64,000 bases of DNA. It comes from Locusta migratoria (Eukaryota > Arthropoda > Insecta > Orthoptera > Acrididae). Both the position numbers and the translations under genes were made by a program. This document shows, piece by piece, positions 1-12,248 of this stretch (position 1 is the first letter of the stretch; each line of letters opens with the position of its first letter). The notes below the pieces were generated by a model that saw only the letters and a program-made list of their open reading frames with translations, made no database searches and was not told the DNA's origin. The DNA is taken from the NCBI GenBank assembly GCA_026315105.1, contig CM048746.1:566500940-566564939 (forward strand), given 5' to 3'.

Positions 1-130
1 CTAGTTAGTACTTCCTCAGCTCAATCCCACCAATAGTAACACAAAGATGATGAAAATAAACTTAGAATCAAGCTCTCAGAAAAATAATTTTCCTCCACCA
101 GGAAAAAAAGAGTAAGGGGAGAAAAGGCAA
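1..130 (-). repeat. Degraded Penelope-like element terminal fragment
   Basis: The block around positions 8-60 (gtactt, then accaatagtaacacaaa) and the following agctctcagaa and tttcctccaccagg resemble the Penelope arm at 29770-29880 (gtacttacc, gatagtaacacaaat, agctttcagaa, ttccttcgtcagg) in the same order. Divergence is high. It lies in a PYROXD2 intron at the window edge. Confidence 0.45.
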
Positions 131-334
131 TATGAGGGTGAAGTGGGGACGCATATCATTGCCACTTCCAACTATTCTTCATTGTAGGCAGTGGTGATGG
201 GAAGGATAAACAACAACATTCACTGTATTGTGAGTAAATTATTGCCATGACAATTACATAACAAATAATTTTGCAGAAAAAGTTTTTGGTTTGATCGCTG
301 GTCCCAGAGGGTGCACACTTACTAGCGATAGAGG

Positions 335-425
335 TCGTTGGCTGGTCGCATGAGCGCTTGCCTATGAAAGGCCAAAGTTGCAGGTTCAAGACACAGTTTG
401 CACAATTTTTAATCTGCCATCAAGC
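335..425 (+). repeat. Degenerate tRNA-derived SINE (family B)
   Basis: The order of gcgcttgcctatgaaaggcc, gcaggttcaagac and tttttaatctgccat matches the head of the SINE present in reverse at 25629-25899 (gcgcttgcccgcaaaaggc, then a B-box-like ggttcgagtcc). The B box is mutated. It is an old copy in an intron. Confidence 0.5.
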
Positions 426-2690
426 TTTGACAAAAATGTTGTGGAGTCTGGGAGGACAGAGAGAGGCAACTCTGGCTGGTGTGGGCTGGATACTTTGCAC
501 AGCCGATTTTGCTTTAGAACTTGTACTGGCTATCCTGTAGTTGAGAATACACTACACAACATGACTCAACATGTGCAATATGGGTACTTCCACCTGACAC
601 CACTCTCTTAGAGCTGTGCTACTGAGAAATTCCCCTCCATCCAGGGGCAAAAATAACTGGGCTTTTAACATCATTAACAATGCATCCTGATTCCAATTTT
701 TAATGTTGATACAGCTTGACAAATCAGGATACTTTAGACACTGATCTCGGTGAAATTGTACTTGAGAAATGAGCCTACCCCTCCCCCCCCCCCCTCACCC
801 TCCACCCAGAAAAATTTAACATCCCTTCACTCGACACATCTTCTCTTTTGGTCGTTGCCTTGGGCCCAACCTATTTTAGTCTCTCCTTCGCCACCATCTT
901 CAAGCCATTCAACTTCTTTCTTTTTCTCACAACACTATACTTTCTTTAATTACTCTATTGCTGGATTATCAGAAGTACCAGATTACTGAGAGCACATTTA
1001 CAAATATGACAGTATATAAATTGTATGTTTGAAGGTTCTTGTTCCCCTTCTAGCAACAGTGCATTGTCGTCTCTAGTAGAGTGAAGGTCATTTCAGTTTT
1101 CTGTTTTCAAGGACGATCATTGCACAGCTGGGCTGTATTACTAACACCGTGGTCTAAAATATGCTCATATTTTGTTTTTATGAAGGCAGTTTGGAACTAT
1201 GTTGTAGGCAGGTCAGTATGAAGAAAGACACCTAGTCAACCCATACCTACTGGTTTCTAAGTCTCTTTACCAACAGAGAGAGCGTCATTTGACTTAATCC
1301 TTGTCTTCAAACTCCACGTTTATTATTACATATTACATTTTCTGTCTCCAGAAATGTCATAATATGCTAACATTATTATACAAAATCTGTTTTCTGTTAA
1401 AATACACAATACAGAACTGCAAATAATGCCACAAATTGAAATACAGTTTGTATAGAATTCTTTAACTATGCATAGTTTAACAAACAACAATGTTTTGCAC
1501 AATAATTCATTGTTGTGTACGTCCTTTCGGATGCGCACCATATTACTGAGAAGCTGTACTAGCCAAGGCTGGATTAGTGAGGTATTAGTTTATGTAATAT
1601 TTAGTTCACATCAAGTTGAATCCCTTACTTCTGTTTACTTCTTGAGCTATACTCTCTGATTTGCATTACTTGTTATGCAATAAGATATGTTGTACTGAAA
1701 GTTTGCAACCATAATAGCTCATTTAATCATCATTACGGTTGTCTGGTGCCCTATTTTTGCCTTTATTATTTGTTAAGCAACATCTGAAGATCAGTTACTT
1801 TCCTAAAACCTGTAACATGCACAAGTCTTTAGCCAAGTAAAGAAACTTAAAAAATTACAACTGCAGCAGATTGTATTTGCCTCATCAACAACATGTAATT
1901 TGACAGTCCACAAGTTAAATGTCATTTTATGATCTCTTAGAAACTCTTAAACATTTGATTATTTATTTTGATCCTGTGACATCTTATGCAGATACAGGAC
2001 AAGTCAAATATACATTATACAGATTTTTGTGATATTTATAGAAAATTATTCATGCTGATGTCAAAATACATACAGATTTACACTCTATATAACATAAGTC
2101 TCAAGTCATACACTGTGACACTTACACATGCACTGTGTTAAAACAGAGTTAAAAATATAATTTTCAGTTTAGTCTTCACATAGTATGATCAGCTTCCCTT
2201 TTTACTGCCATCAAAAACTTAAATAACTCAACTGGCAAGGAATTTGCATACAAAGTAGAATATGTGGTTTATCAAAAATAACTTGAATGACACATGAATG
2301 TTAAAAAGACCTCTGGTGTCATGATTATGCACAAAGCAGTTTAGCTGATAAGCTAAATATTATCTCATAAACAGTGTTGTTTCATATATGTACAAACAGG
2401 GAACAATTAGAATTTCTATTTCAGGGAAAAGAGGATGACATGTTTCTTGAATTCTTCCATTGCACATTATTCTGATAGCTCATTTTTGGATTTTAAATAC
2501 TGTTTGACTATAGTGTGAATTGCCCTGGAATGTAATTCCATACTTAATTGCGGAGGTGAAATGAGCAAGATAGGCTTGTAGTGCAATTTTTTCTGTTGCA
2601 GCTTACATTTAGTATCTGCACTTGTCATGTGTCTCTTTCTCTGTCATAAGTATGCATATTTTTCAAGCCTCTGTCTACTTTACAGTATTT
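426..2690. other. Intron sequence without recognisable genes
   Basis: AT-rich intron of PYROXD2. The only clear feature is a poly-C tract at about 781-795. Short open frames here have no recognisable homology and no splice context matching PYROXD2. Confidence 0.5.
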
Positions 2691-2950
2691 ATAGAATTAA
2701 TTAGATTAGATTAAATTAATACTTGTTCCATACATCATGGATATGACACTTTGTAATGATATGGAACATGTCAGGTTAATGAAGAGTGTCTGTACAAGGC
2801 ATTACATTACACAAAATATCAAATGACACAATTTTTATTTATTTATTTTTTTATAGTCTTTATTTTTATTTATTTATTAGATTTACTAATTTATATCTAA
2901 AAACTCATCCAATGAGTAGGAGTTGTCATTTATTATCAAACTGATTCTCT
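2690..2950 (-). repeat. 3' end of a CR1/Jockey-like LINE fragment
   Basis: The sequence around gttccatacatcatgg and atatggaacatgtcagg resembles the 3' region of the LINE remnant near 16540-16620 in opposite orientation. The tract at 2900-2950 in reverse gives a short Asn-Asn-Ser-Tyr-Ser-rich frame typical of the C-terminal end of such ORFs. It ends only about 40 bp before the PYROXD2 acceptor. Low-resolution call. Confidence 0.35.
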
Positions 2951-2988
2951 TAAGTGTATGAAATTCAAGAATTACATATTGTTTCCAG

Positions 2989-3142
2989 GCCCTTGATAGA
3001 AATGGTAATTCCATCAGTCCTTGATGATTCCTTATGTCCAAAAGGTAGCCATGTTTGTCTGCTGTTCACTCAATACACTCCTTACCACCTGGCTAATGGC
3101 CAAGTGTGGGATGACATAACAAAGGAAAATTATGCAAAACTG
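2989..3142 (+). CDS. PYROXD2: PYROXD2, third-last coding exon (partial gene)
   Basis: This is an internal exon of the FAD-dependent oxidoreductase PYROXD2, a phytoene-desaturase-like protein reported in mitochondria. The translation contains RPLIEMVIPSVLDDSLCPKG followed by LFTQYTPYHLANG, which closely matches the conserved block before the C terminus of animal PYROXD2. The exon begins after the acceptor AG at 2987-2988 (tract tattgtttccag). Its first base completes a split Arg codon. It ends with a complete Leu codon before the donor gtaaga at 3143, so the junction is phase 0 and reads directly into the next exon. Upstream exons, including the N-terminal Rossmann nucleotide-binding part, are outside the window. 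I did not find another exon in 1-2988. A LINE-like 3' end lies only about 40 bp upstream of the acceptor. Confidence 0.9.
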
Positions 3143-3559
3143 GTAAGAAATGTTTCAGCTTCTGCTGCATGTCAGAAAACTCATAGTATTAATCACATTG
3201 TGACATTCCAGACTCTGCTAAAATGTGATGTAGAATTATGCTCAATAAAGCAACTGTCATAGATGATAAAATTGTTTGAAACTAGTACTAAAAATTAATT
3301 AATTAAGTAAAATAAAAATTGTAAAAGACCGTGACACAGTAATATTAAATCAAATTATTGTTTCATCAATCTGGTCCTCAAAATTTGAAATAATATCAAC
3401 CTCTCATTCTATCTTCTCTTTTCTTTCAAATTACTAATTAACCACTTTCTTTTCATACCTCAGGAAGCAATCAATACATAGTTTTCTACATCTATTTTTG
3501 AAAACATTATAAAAAATAACAATCTATAAACAATTTTACAAACTTTTTAAAACAGTTGC

Positions 3560-4320
3560 AACCACACAATTATAATAAACTAGCAGCAAGTACCCAGCTT
3601 TGCCCGGGTTTAAAATAAGGTTTTCTGTAGAAGTGTACAAAACCGTTTATTTGCATGTAATAAAGGTGGAAGGGGGGGTCATTATCACATGGCTTAGGAC
3701 AGGCACATGGCCAGAGTGAGATTGGGATGGAACAAAACCTATTTAAGAACCTTCCCCATGTAATTTTGTGTATGTGTACCAAATTTCACGTTATTCGGTT
3801 GTCTGGATCTTGAGTTATAAGGGAACAGACAAACAGACAACAAATGTGTCTTATATGTACAGAGACTGCAATCAAAGTCTGTAAGTGAAGTTCTCTCCCC
3901 CATTAAATGAACAAAATTTTATGTAGACAGTAACCTTCATCTTGTTTTCAAGGTCAAGTGTACAAAATTTCATCAAGATTGGAGCAAAACTGTGGATTTT
4001 GGCGAAATCTATAAGTACCCTCCACCATGCACTGGATGAAATTTTATGTAGACAGTGCCCTTCCTCTTGTTTTGACGGTCAATTTTGCAAAATTTCATCA
4101 AGATCAGTGCGAAGATATTGATTTGCATGGACACATTGAAAACGTACTTTCACTTTTTCTCAAAATTTCCAGTTGGTTTTCCAAAAAATGGAACAAAACC
4201 TGTTTAAGAACCTTCTCCATGTAATTCTGTGTAAGTGTACCAAATTTCACATTATTTGGTTGTCTGGATCTTGAGTTATAAGAGAACAGACAGACAGACA
4301 ACAAATGTGTCACGAGCCTG
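3560..4320. repeat. Interspersed repeat with internal direct duplications
   Basis: Two internal direct repeats are visible. One is at about 3730-3850 and 4190-4311 (shared blocks include ggaacaaaacct, accaaatttcac, tggttgtctggatcttgag). The other is at about 3913-3985 and 4039-4107 (attttatgtagacagt, aaaatttcatcaagat). The start holds a cagctttgcccgggttt motif. This layout is common in non-autonomous insect elements, possibly Helitron-related, but I see no diagnostic ends. Confidence 0.5.
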
Positions 4321-4849
4321 TGCTTTGGGTAAGTTATCCAATTTCTATTTTTTATATAAATAATTTTATATTTATTTCCATGGAGTTCCCATTAATGAAG
4401 ATGCACTTCACTTGTAAAAAACAGATTTTATTTAACTCGTATTGTAATACATTATAGAAATCTTGAAAAAAAAAAAAAAGGAAATAAATCTTATGTATTA
4501 CAAGTTGTTACATGTCACTAATCATTTTGTGATACCACAATGTTCTGTTAATTAATGTTGTCCTCATCTTCTGCATCTGAAGTAAGAATATCAGTCATTT
4601 TGTTGCCATTTGACTAATCAAAAACATGTTTGTAGAACTCATAGCTTTGAGTAGATACTTCCAGTATTTTCAAGTCACCTATCTCCTTCTTGTTAATATG
4701 AACTCTTCCTTCTGCATAAGTTTTGTTGTTAGGAAGAGAAGGGGCTTTGGACATTTTTGCAAAATTGAAGGTATTCACAACTAATCATTTGGTTTACTGC
4801 TAATAAACTATTATGTAATCCTGACAAAACATAGCAGCTTCTAATAGGC

Positions 4850-5670
4850 ATGACAAGGGAGATAGAAAATAAATTGGTAAAACTTCTAGGTATTTATATT
4901 GACTCCAAACTTAACTGGCATGAACATATAAATAATGTATGCGAAAAGATATCTTGGGTGTCATACCTGTTTTTGAAACTAAGAGACATGATAAGCTTGG
5001 AGTACCTCAGGATGACATCCTATGGACTTTTCCAATCCCACATATCATGTGGTCTTATCATATGGGGACATTATTCTCACATTGATAAAATATTAAAAAT
5101 ACAAAAGAAAGTTTTGCGTATAATGTGTAAGAAAAATTATTTGGAGCACTGTCGCCCTCTCTTCACCAGCCTCAAAATACTACCGATTGTGAATTTATAT
5201 ATCTATGTTGCAAGACTCTATATTAAAAACAATATGTCACAACTTATTACAAGGGGGAAAGTTCATGACCACAACACCAGGGTTAAGTCTAAGATAGATA
5301 TACCTATGCATAGGTAAACAACGACTTGTAGCTGTCACAAAGTGAATGCTATCAGAATCTTCAATAAGTTACCAAACTCTGGTCGGACCATGGATATAAA
5401 TACTTTTAAAAACAAGTGGTACAGCTGGTTAATAAATCATCCATTTTATAATATTAAAGAATATTTCAGTTTTCCAGATGATCATATTAGTTTGTACAAA
5501 AATGTTACTTTCAGTTGTATTATTATATCCTGCATAAATCCTATTAATCTTAGGTTCAATGCTAGTCATTGTACTTTACACAGTGTATATATATTGTAAA
5601 AATGATGAAGCCAATATCATTGTAAAATGGTTTTTGGTGAATATAGATTCTTGATTCTTGGTGAATGAGC
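4850..5670 (+). pseudogene. 5'-truncated non-LTR retrotransposon (RT C-terminal part)
   Basis: The frame from 4850 (155 codons) contains KLLGIYIDSKLNWHEHI, the post-palm motif of non-LTR reverse transcriptases (LGxxxD...L.W..HI). It is followed by LKIQKKVLRIMC and HNTRVKSKIDIP, typical of CR1/Jockey/Daphne-like ORF2 C-termini. It continues after a disruption at about 5318 as MNAIRIFNKLPNSGRT at 5342-5599. The endonuclease and catalytic palm are absent, as expected for 5' truncation. The 3' end near 5640-5662 carries a short gattctt duplication rather than poly-A, which fits CR1-type tails. Clade assignment is uncertain. Confidence 0.7.
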
Positions 5671-5700
5671 TGGTAACTACTCGCCCCTTTATCTTATTGC

Positions 5701-7946
5701 TATGGATGGGTCGAACTCAAATTTTACCGAATCGAATCTTAAATAAAACATGTGCCAAATCCCGAACCCGAATCTAATATTTCGAATCTCGGACCCAAAC
5801 AATCTGTCAACTCAAGTACACACATTTAAAAAGAATTACTACTCTATCACAGCCAGTGATGAAGATAAAGCCTTCTGGGAAGGATCCCAAATGATAGTAT
5901 TACAGTAAAATTTAAGAAATTAAAATTTGATTTAGATTTTTATTTTAAATCTTAAGGATTTTTTAATACTCCCTCCCTCTCCGCTTAAAAGAAATTTGTA
6001 AGCTATGAAACATTTTAAGATTTATGTTGTTTAGATGCTCTAAAAGATTAAAAGATAATAAACTTTCTTCCCTCTATTACAAACTTTCATTTTGATTAAA
6101 TAAAAGTAATTGCATTATGAAGTTCTAGAAAGGAAAGAATTACATTTATATTTTTTTTTTTTTTTTTTTTTTTTTGTTTGTCAAATGGGAAGGATCAAAA
6201 ATAAAACCTGAAAAGATGAGTAGATCTTTTGGAAGTTGGAAAATAGATTCTTAAAAAATAGGACTTGTAAATGTTAAATAATTTTATAGGGACATATTAG
6301 GCATTCCGTGAGTGATGGACAGATGGACAGGACATTCAGACACAGAGAAATCCACATTTATTCGATGTGTGTGTACTAGTTATTATCATGGTTCCAGAGG
6401 TTAAGCAAGGGTATTTTGTGGATTTATTTATTCTTTCAAAAATTTAAGATCACATAACTTGTCTGCTCAGAATTTATATTCGTAGAAGATTTAAAAATCA
6501 GTACTAGAAGTCAGTTAACGTGCTTCATTTATAACTATTCCTGTTCAGCATAAGAATAATAAAAATGTAAACATTAACATGACATGTATATTCTCCCACG
6601 TTTGCCATTGTCTTTTGGGTTTGTTAGACGGACGGAATTTAAATGTGGTAACAGCTAACATGGAAGCTTACATGGCGTAATATTTACATTGGTATTACTC
6701 TTATGGCGAAGAGAGTGTGGAATTTATGAATCATGATTCATAGGAACAATTCCTTGCCCCTAAGAGAAAAACATGAAAGTTGTAGCACAAAGGCAGTAGC
6801 TGTAACGTCAGGCATATTGACGCAACAGAAGCTTGCCAGTCGGCTTTATGTAGTAGCTTTTAGATGAGACTTCAAGTGTACGGCAAACTAAATGCGGGAG
6901 TATAAACCAATTTTATTACTCTTATAATACAAATTTTACAAAATGTTTATAAAAGGAATTGGATATGGGTATGGCAAATCTGAATCACTATCACTTGATT
7001 CCTTGTTACTCAGTTCCTTCATAGTACAGAGCACCATCCCTCGTACAATGTAGTGAATACAATCTCAAACATTTTTAAATGCCACAATCTGATTTGTAAC
7101 CCACTTCCTTGTATCATCATTCCAATGGCATACTTGCGCGGTTTACACGACCTGTTGGTGTCAGTTGTCTGTCATTTTTCGAAAACGATTTTTTGAAACA
7201 GATGTCAAGTGGTTGCTGAATTGACGTCATCCTGCCTGGATGGCTCACAATTACAACTTGTTTTCCAACTTAATAAATAACTTTCTTCTTGCAATCCTAG
7301 TGATTCATCACAGTTCACATACCTGAGTACGAAACAAAATTTGACAGAACAGAACATGAAATCAGAGTGAGGCAACTCATCGAGGAATACTAAGAAAGAT
7401 TTACATAAAGAAATTTATTTTTCTTGCTACTAATATTTCAAAGGTTGCTAAATTTTTTATTTGCTGCTGCAAAGCAAGCCTGTGTAGCACTGCTTATATT
7501 AGATGGGAAAAGTAACTTGTGTGCGGCTTCTAGTGCCATTTTTCAGAACTTTGTTCACATTGTCTCGATTTAAATCACAAGTGGTATTTGGACCCAAAAA
7601 AACGGAAAAAAGTGTGACTTAGATTCTGGTAATTGCGCTATGTTTTCACAATAGCCACACAACTGCGTAAATTTTGTAGTGGTTTCACTTGAATAAATTC
7701 AGCGTGAGATCGTTTTGTTTTATGACGTCACGTCTTTCAGCATATCTACGGAAAATAAATAACGCAGACGAAAGTGCACTGTTATGCAAAGTAAAGTATA
7801 ATATTCGTAACTAAATGTTTCTATATAACACTTTGGGTTCGGAATTCGATAGTATTCAGCCATTATGCATTGAATCTCGAATCCGAAGACAGTGTGCTAG
7901 ATTTGGTGAATAATGGATTCGGCCGAACCACTTGGACACAACCCTA
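5701..7946. mobile_element. hAT-like non-autonomous DNA transposon
   Basis: The ends are flanked by a perfect 8-bp direct repeat, cttattgc, at 5693-5700 and 7947-7954, the target-duplication length of hAT elements. The left end reads TATGGATGGGTCG and the right end in reverse reads TAGGGTTGTGTCC, imperfect terminal inverted repeats of hAT style. Both subterminal regions are full of gaatc/cgaa-type motifs (5720-5800 and 7835-7920). There is no transposase ORF inside; the 2.2-kb interior is AT-rich and includes a 25-bp poly-T run at 6151-6175. It was probably mobilised by a hAT transposase encoded elsewhere. Confidence 0.7.
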
Positions 7947-7955
7947 CTTATTGCT

Positions 7956-8847
7956 GTAATGAAACTCCTTCTGTGTGGATTTGAAAGTTTCCCCATTTAT
8001 TTTAGGGATTCATCAACCACAATTTCCATCAGAGGTTTTTGTATTCAGGTAGAAGGGTTGCCAATGATCTCTGAATGACAGGATATCACCAGTGACTATC
8101 TCCTGAATGTTGAATCTGTGTTGAAAACTTGCACAAGTGTACCACATACATTGTTTCTGCACTGCACAGAAATTTCTTAGCTCTTCTTCATGTGTTTAGA
8201 TGTGATGCACATAAATAACTTCTATGCTAAACAGTGTGCCTTGATGTGCTCTCTATGAATCTACCTCTAACTCAAAAGCCGCTGAAAATGTCATATGTGT
8301 GATATCTGAAATAACTGATTCAAATATACTGCTGATTTTAGAGCTGTATTTTTAAGTATTGATTTGTTATTAGAAATTTGATACACCAACAAGTTAACAG
8401 GCCACCTATGTCCATTGGAACAAGAATTGAAATAAAAACACTTAATGTGAAAATTTATAAGTTAATAATGGCACTTTGCACAGATGAAAATGTTTTCCAA
8501 CAATATAATGATTGTTTGAAATACTGTAAAGTCTGTCATCAAGCCATAATAGGCACATAAAAAAGAAAACACAAACACACACACACACACAAGGGGCTTC
8601 ACAGTAGCTGCATTCCAAGTAACATTCTGTGGTGATGGGATAGGATGTGTGGGAGAAGGGGAATAGGAAGGATGCAAGGCAGTGGTGGGGATGGATACAA
8701 TGCTGTCTTACTGAGGTAATAGATGAGTAGAAAATTATTCAACTAAAGAGAGCTTTTTTGGGGGGTTGGGGGGCAAAAAGCTGGGTTGCTCAGCTGCATG
8801 TTGTGCCACAGGGTGGCCTATCATTCTAATGGGCAGCTTGTTGTTAC
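7956..8847. other. Intron sequence, no gene recognised
   Basis: Apart from a short CA repeat at 8573-8592 and a G-rich patch near 8758-8774, I see no coding sequence or named repeat. Confidence 0.5.
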
Positions 8848-9138
8848 TCATATCAATATAAAAGAGCATAGCATAGTTTGTAAATCACATGGTTGCTTTC
8901 GCAGGTAGTCTGGTATTTGATGGGGTAGGATAAGTCTGTGACAGGACTGGAAAAGAAAGAGTTGTGCGGGTGCCTTGGGCAGGTCTTGTAATTCGGTCTT
9001 CCACAGGGATATCATTTCTGTGGCAGGGGCTGTGGTTGGGGATGGCACGTGGATGGACTAGGATATTGTAGAGTTGGATGGGTGACAACCCCACTTAGGA
9101 AGTGGTGGACAGGGTCCTGGGCAGGATGTCTCTCATTG
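8848..9138 (-). pseudogene. Penelope-like element fragment, left inverted copy
   Basis: The minus-strand frames contain IQLYNILVHPRAIPN and a downstream block equivalent to the linker before the GIY-YIG domain of the larger Penelope copy at 54.6-57.7 kb (PPNLHNILVHPYATP). The RT core and nuclease domain are missing. It abuts a second copy of the same region in opposite orientation at about 9139. Confidence 0.7.
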
Positions 9139-9330
9139 GACTGGACTGGAACAAGTAAACCACATCCTCTATCAACGTTTTGTCTTTATGAATCATGCCC
9201 TGAAATGAGAGACATCCTGACCAAGATCTGCCCCACTCTCTTAAAGTGATGTTCTGTCACCCACCCAACCTCCACAATACTGTAGTCCATCCATATGCCA
9301 CCCAAAACCTCAGTGAAACCTTTCTCATGA
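9139..9330 (+). pseudogene. Penelope-like element fragment, right inverted copy
   Basis: The plus-strand frame reads CPEMRDILTKICPTLLK and then a stop, followed in another frame by the NLHNI-equivalent region. This is the same segment as the left copy and as 56479-56600 of the full element (CPEMRDILPKILPTP). The two copies face head to head. Confidence 0.7.
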
Positions 9331-9782
9331 TATTTCTTTTGTTCATCAGATTTGGTGATGAATAGTAGATGGGAACATTGGCTTAAAAATATAAAAAATA
9401 TATACACTTTTCACTTCTGTTGGCATCCCTCTATTTGTATCCTGAACCTGTTTTCATGGAGCTATGGTACAGCCACTTCAGATTTAAAAAACCTCTGACA
9501 ATGTTCTATTTAGACACAGAATTTAAATAACATGGAGTATATTTACACTCCTTATAATTCTTGTTTCCATACTTATTGAATCATCATTTGGTAAGTAAAT
9601 TCCTCTCAGTTGTTTGGGCTTAAGTTCCTATAAGTTCTTTGTGCCTTGTTCAGTGACAGCACATCCTATGTGTTCACTGGTTCAGAGAACTACAGGAAAA
9701 AAGTTCGCGAAAAAAAGTAAATAAATTAATTAATTAAAAAGTGTTTTTAAACTATAATTCCTTATTTTGTTCTTCTATCAAA
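9331..9782. other. Intron sequence, no gene recognised
   Basis: AT-rich spacer between Penelope fragments and the I-type LINE. No homology seen. Confidence 0.45.
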
Positions 9783-10450
9783 TCATTTTATATGGACATT
9801 CAAAGTATTTTTATCATATTGAAACATTTTACAGAAGGTGCACAGTGCTAGAAAATTTTTGATAAAAATGGCGAGCAAGGCCTGAAGACACCATCCATGT
9901 AACATATAGAATGTGGTGTCACCAGGTCGTGTCATAGGCCTTAGACAAAGACAGCTATCAAATGTTGGCAACTTGAAAATGCTGTCCAGATGATGGACTA
10001 AAGGTGAACAAGGCTGTCCAAGGCTGAGTGCCCTTTGTGGAAACCACCCCGAAATGGAGGCCGGAGATAGCGAGACTCAAGAAGCCAGCATAGCTGCTGG
10101 CCCACCATACATTATAGCAACTTGCAAAGAATGTTGGGGATACTGATGGGTTGATACCTGTCCAATTCATGCAGTTTTTTGCCAGGTTTAAGCACTGGAA
10201 TGATGATACTCTCTCTCCATTGAGAGGGGGAGACACCATCTATCCAAATGTGATTAAACACGGTGAGAAGTTGTTGTTTCGACTCCTCTGACAAGCATTT
10301 TACTATCTGCTTGTGGATGCGGTCTGACCCAGGGGCAGTGTCAGGGCAGTTAGTAAGAGCACTAAGGAGTTCCCATGCACTAAACAGAGCATTGTACAAC
10401 TCCACATGGCGATCCCAGAAGGAGAGCCTCTTTCATTCCTCATGCTCTTT
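9783..10450 (-). pseudogene. LINE reverse transcriptase, N-terminal part
   Basis: The frame at 10112-10405 reads TAPGSDRIHKQIVKCL, SPSQWRESIIIPVLKPGK and YQPISIPNILCKLL, the fingers region of I-type RT (A.G.D.I / W....I.PI.KPGK). Further frames down to 9783 continue towards the catalytic palm, but no YADD box follows; the sequence ends in unrelated DNA. Confidence 0.7.
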
Positions 10451-10969
10451 CAGGGTACGAAAGGCTGGTGGATAATGCACTGATGCAGAGCTCTGAGTGT
10501 AGTGCTCAGTGAAGTGTTCGGAAACTGCATGTGGATCTGTGCAAGCTATTCCATTTACAGAAATCCCAGGCACACTGAAAGGGCTCTGGTAGTCATAAAC
10601 ACTTTGTCTTTGTCCACACCTGGGATTTGGATGTACGTGATCCAATGATAGACACCCACCTCTCCCAGCACTCTTGCTTGCATTTTCGGATTAGGAGTCG
10701 AGCTTGGGCATGAGGCCACTTGAAAACTATGAATTTCTCCACAGATGGATGCCACTTGTGACACTGCAGCACTCGCCTCTGGTCTCAAATTGCTTGAGCG
10801 ATCTCTGACGACCATCAGGGCACTGTCCTCTGCCGGGGTGACCCAGAAGAAATAGGAATGGGACACTAGGCTGCAGAAATAATGTCCGAAGTGACACTGC
10901 CAGTTACCACATCTATGTTCCCATGTGTTGGGGAACCAATTGTGGTGGCAGAAGTGAAAGTCCCAGTTG

Positions 10970-11607
10970 GCCTTATTAAGAGCCCATTGGGGCAATCATT
11001 CAGGGGACTGATGCTATGGCAGTGATAGGAAGATCAAAACGTGGTCACTGCCACACAAGTCATCATGCACTCTCCAATGGATGGATGGTAAAAGGCCTGG
11101 GATACATCAAGATAAATAAATTGCTAAGTAGGTGCCATGTGCCACACTAAAATGCATGGGGGCACCATTATTTAAAAGGCAGAGGTCGAGTTGAGACAGT
11201 AATGCCTTGACATGTCTACCACACCCAGTAGTCACAGTACCACTCCACAATGGATTTTTGGCATTAAAATTACCCAATACTAGGAAAAGTGGGCGTAGCT
11301 GAGTAATGAGTACAGCCAGGATGTGTTGGGATATTGCACCATCACAAAGCAGATAGATGTTGCAGATGTTAATATCGAATGCAGCCCTTACCCAGACAGC
11401 CACAGCTTCTAAAGGCATCTGGAGAGGAACGGGTTCGCTGTAGACAGAGGTAAGGGCATAGATGCAGATACCACCTGATACCCTATCATAGTTTGCATGG
11501 TTACGATAGTAGCCCAGATAGTCACATAGGGCAGGGGTGCATGACGTGAGAAACCAGGTTTCCTGGAGTGCGAGCAAAACAAATGTGAGGTGCTGAGGAG
11601 TTGTCAA
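10970..11607 (-). pseudogene. LINE apurinic-like endonuclease domain
   Basis: The 166-codon frame at 11107-11607 includes LALQETWFLTS (the LQET active-site motif), GGICIYA and LVLGNFNAKNPLWSG, equivalent to the GDFNAHHPLWG catalytic motif of I/R1-type endonucleases. Here the Asp is replaced by Asn (GNFNA), so activity is unlikely. This domain nicks target DNA to prime reverse transcription. Confidence 0.75.
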
Positions 11608-12248
11608 AGCTCAAGCGCCGCAATTCCACTGGAGTATGGAATGTTTGAGACAAAAGGCCATAATGAGACAGAGAAACATTGTTATTACATATGTTCACCA
11701 GTACCTTCTGACTGAGAGTCTACAGAATCAAGGGCCATTGGTTCCAGAGTTTCAGTGAGGGTGAGATCTTTGGGGAATGCGAGGATCTCCACCTCGTCTT
11801 CAGAAGCAGATGATGTGGGTGGGTGTGACGTAGGAGCCACAGGAGATCCTTTTTCTTCTGATACTTTTTCTTCTTCTTTGCTTCCTCTCACTGTTCCTTA
11901 GGCTGAGACTGCTAGGAGGGCTTTTCTGAAGTGACTGATGATGATCGAGAAGCTCTTTGACCAGCAGGTTGTGGATCCATCAGCTGTTGGCTTCAATTCT
12001 GTTTGGAGCTGATAGTAGCCTTGGAAGGGAGAGTTCCGAGGGATCCCTTCGTAGACAGAGGGGCCAAAGAAGACTGGTGCTTCTCTCGCTGGTGGTTGGG
12101 GACTGGTGACCCCGATGGTTGGGGGGAGGGTGCTCCCACAGGAGGTGTTGGGGGACCAATGGAAGAAGGTGCATCCCCAACCTTCAGGGGGTTAGGTGTA
12201 GAGTGATGGCCCAAGGGCCCACAGATGGTGCGTGAACGGTGGTTACTG

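Noticed and set aside
1326..1541. 71-codon minus-strand ORF as a host gene
   Set aside because: AT-rich chance frame in a PYROXD2 intron, no recognisable domain.
12003..12206. Plus-strand ORFs across the I-type LINE (for example 12003-12206, 12313-12579)
   Set aside because: They are antisense shadows of the minus-strand ORF1/ORF2.
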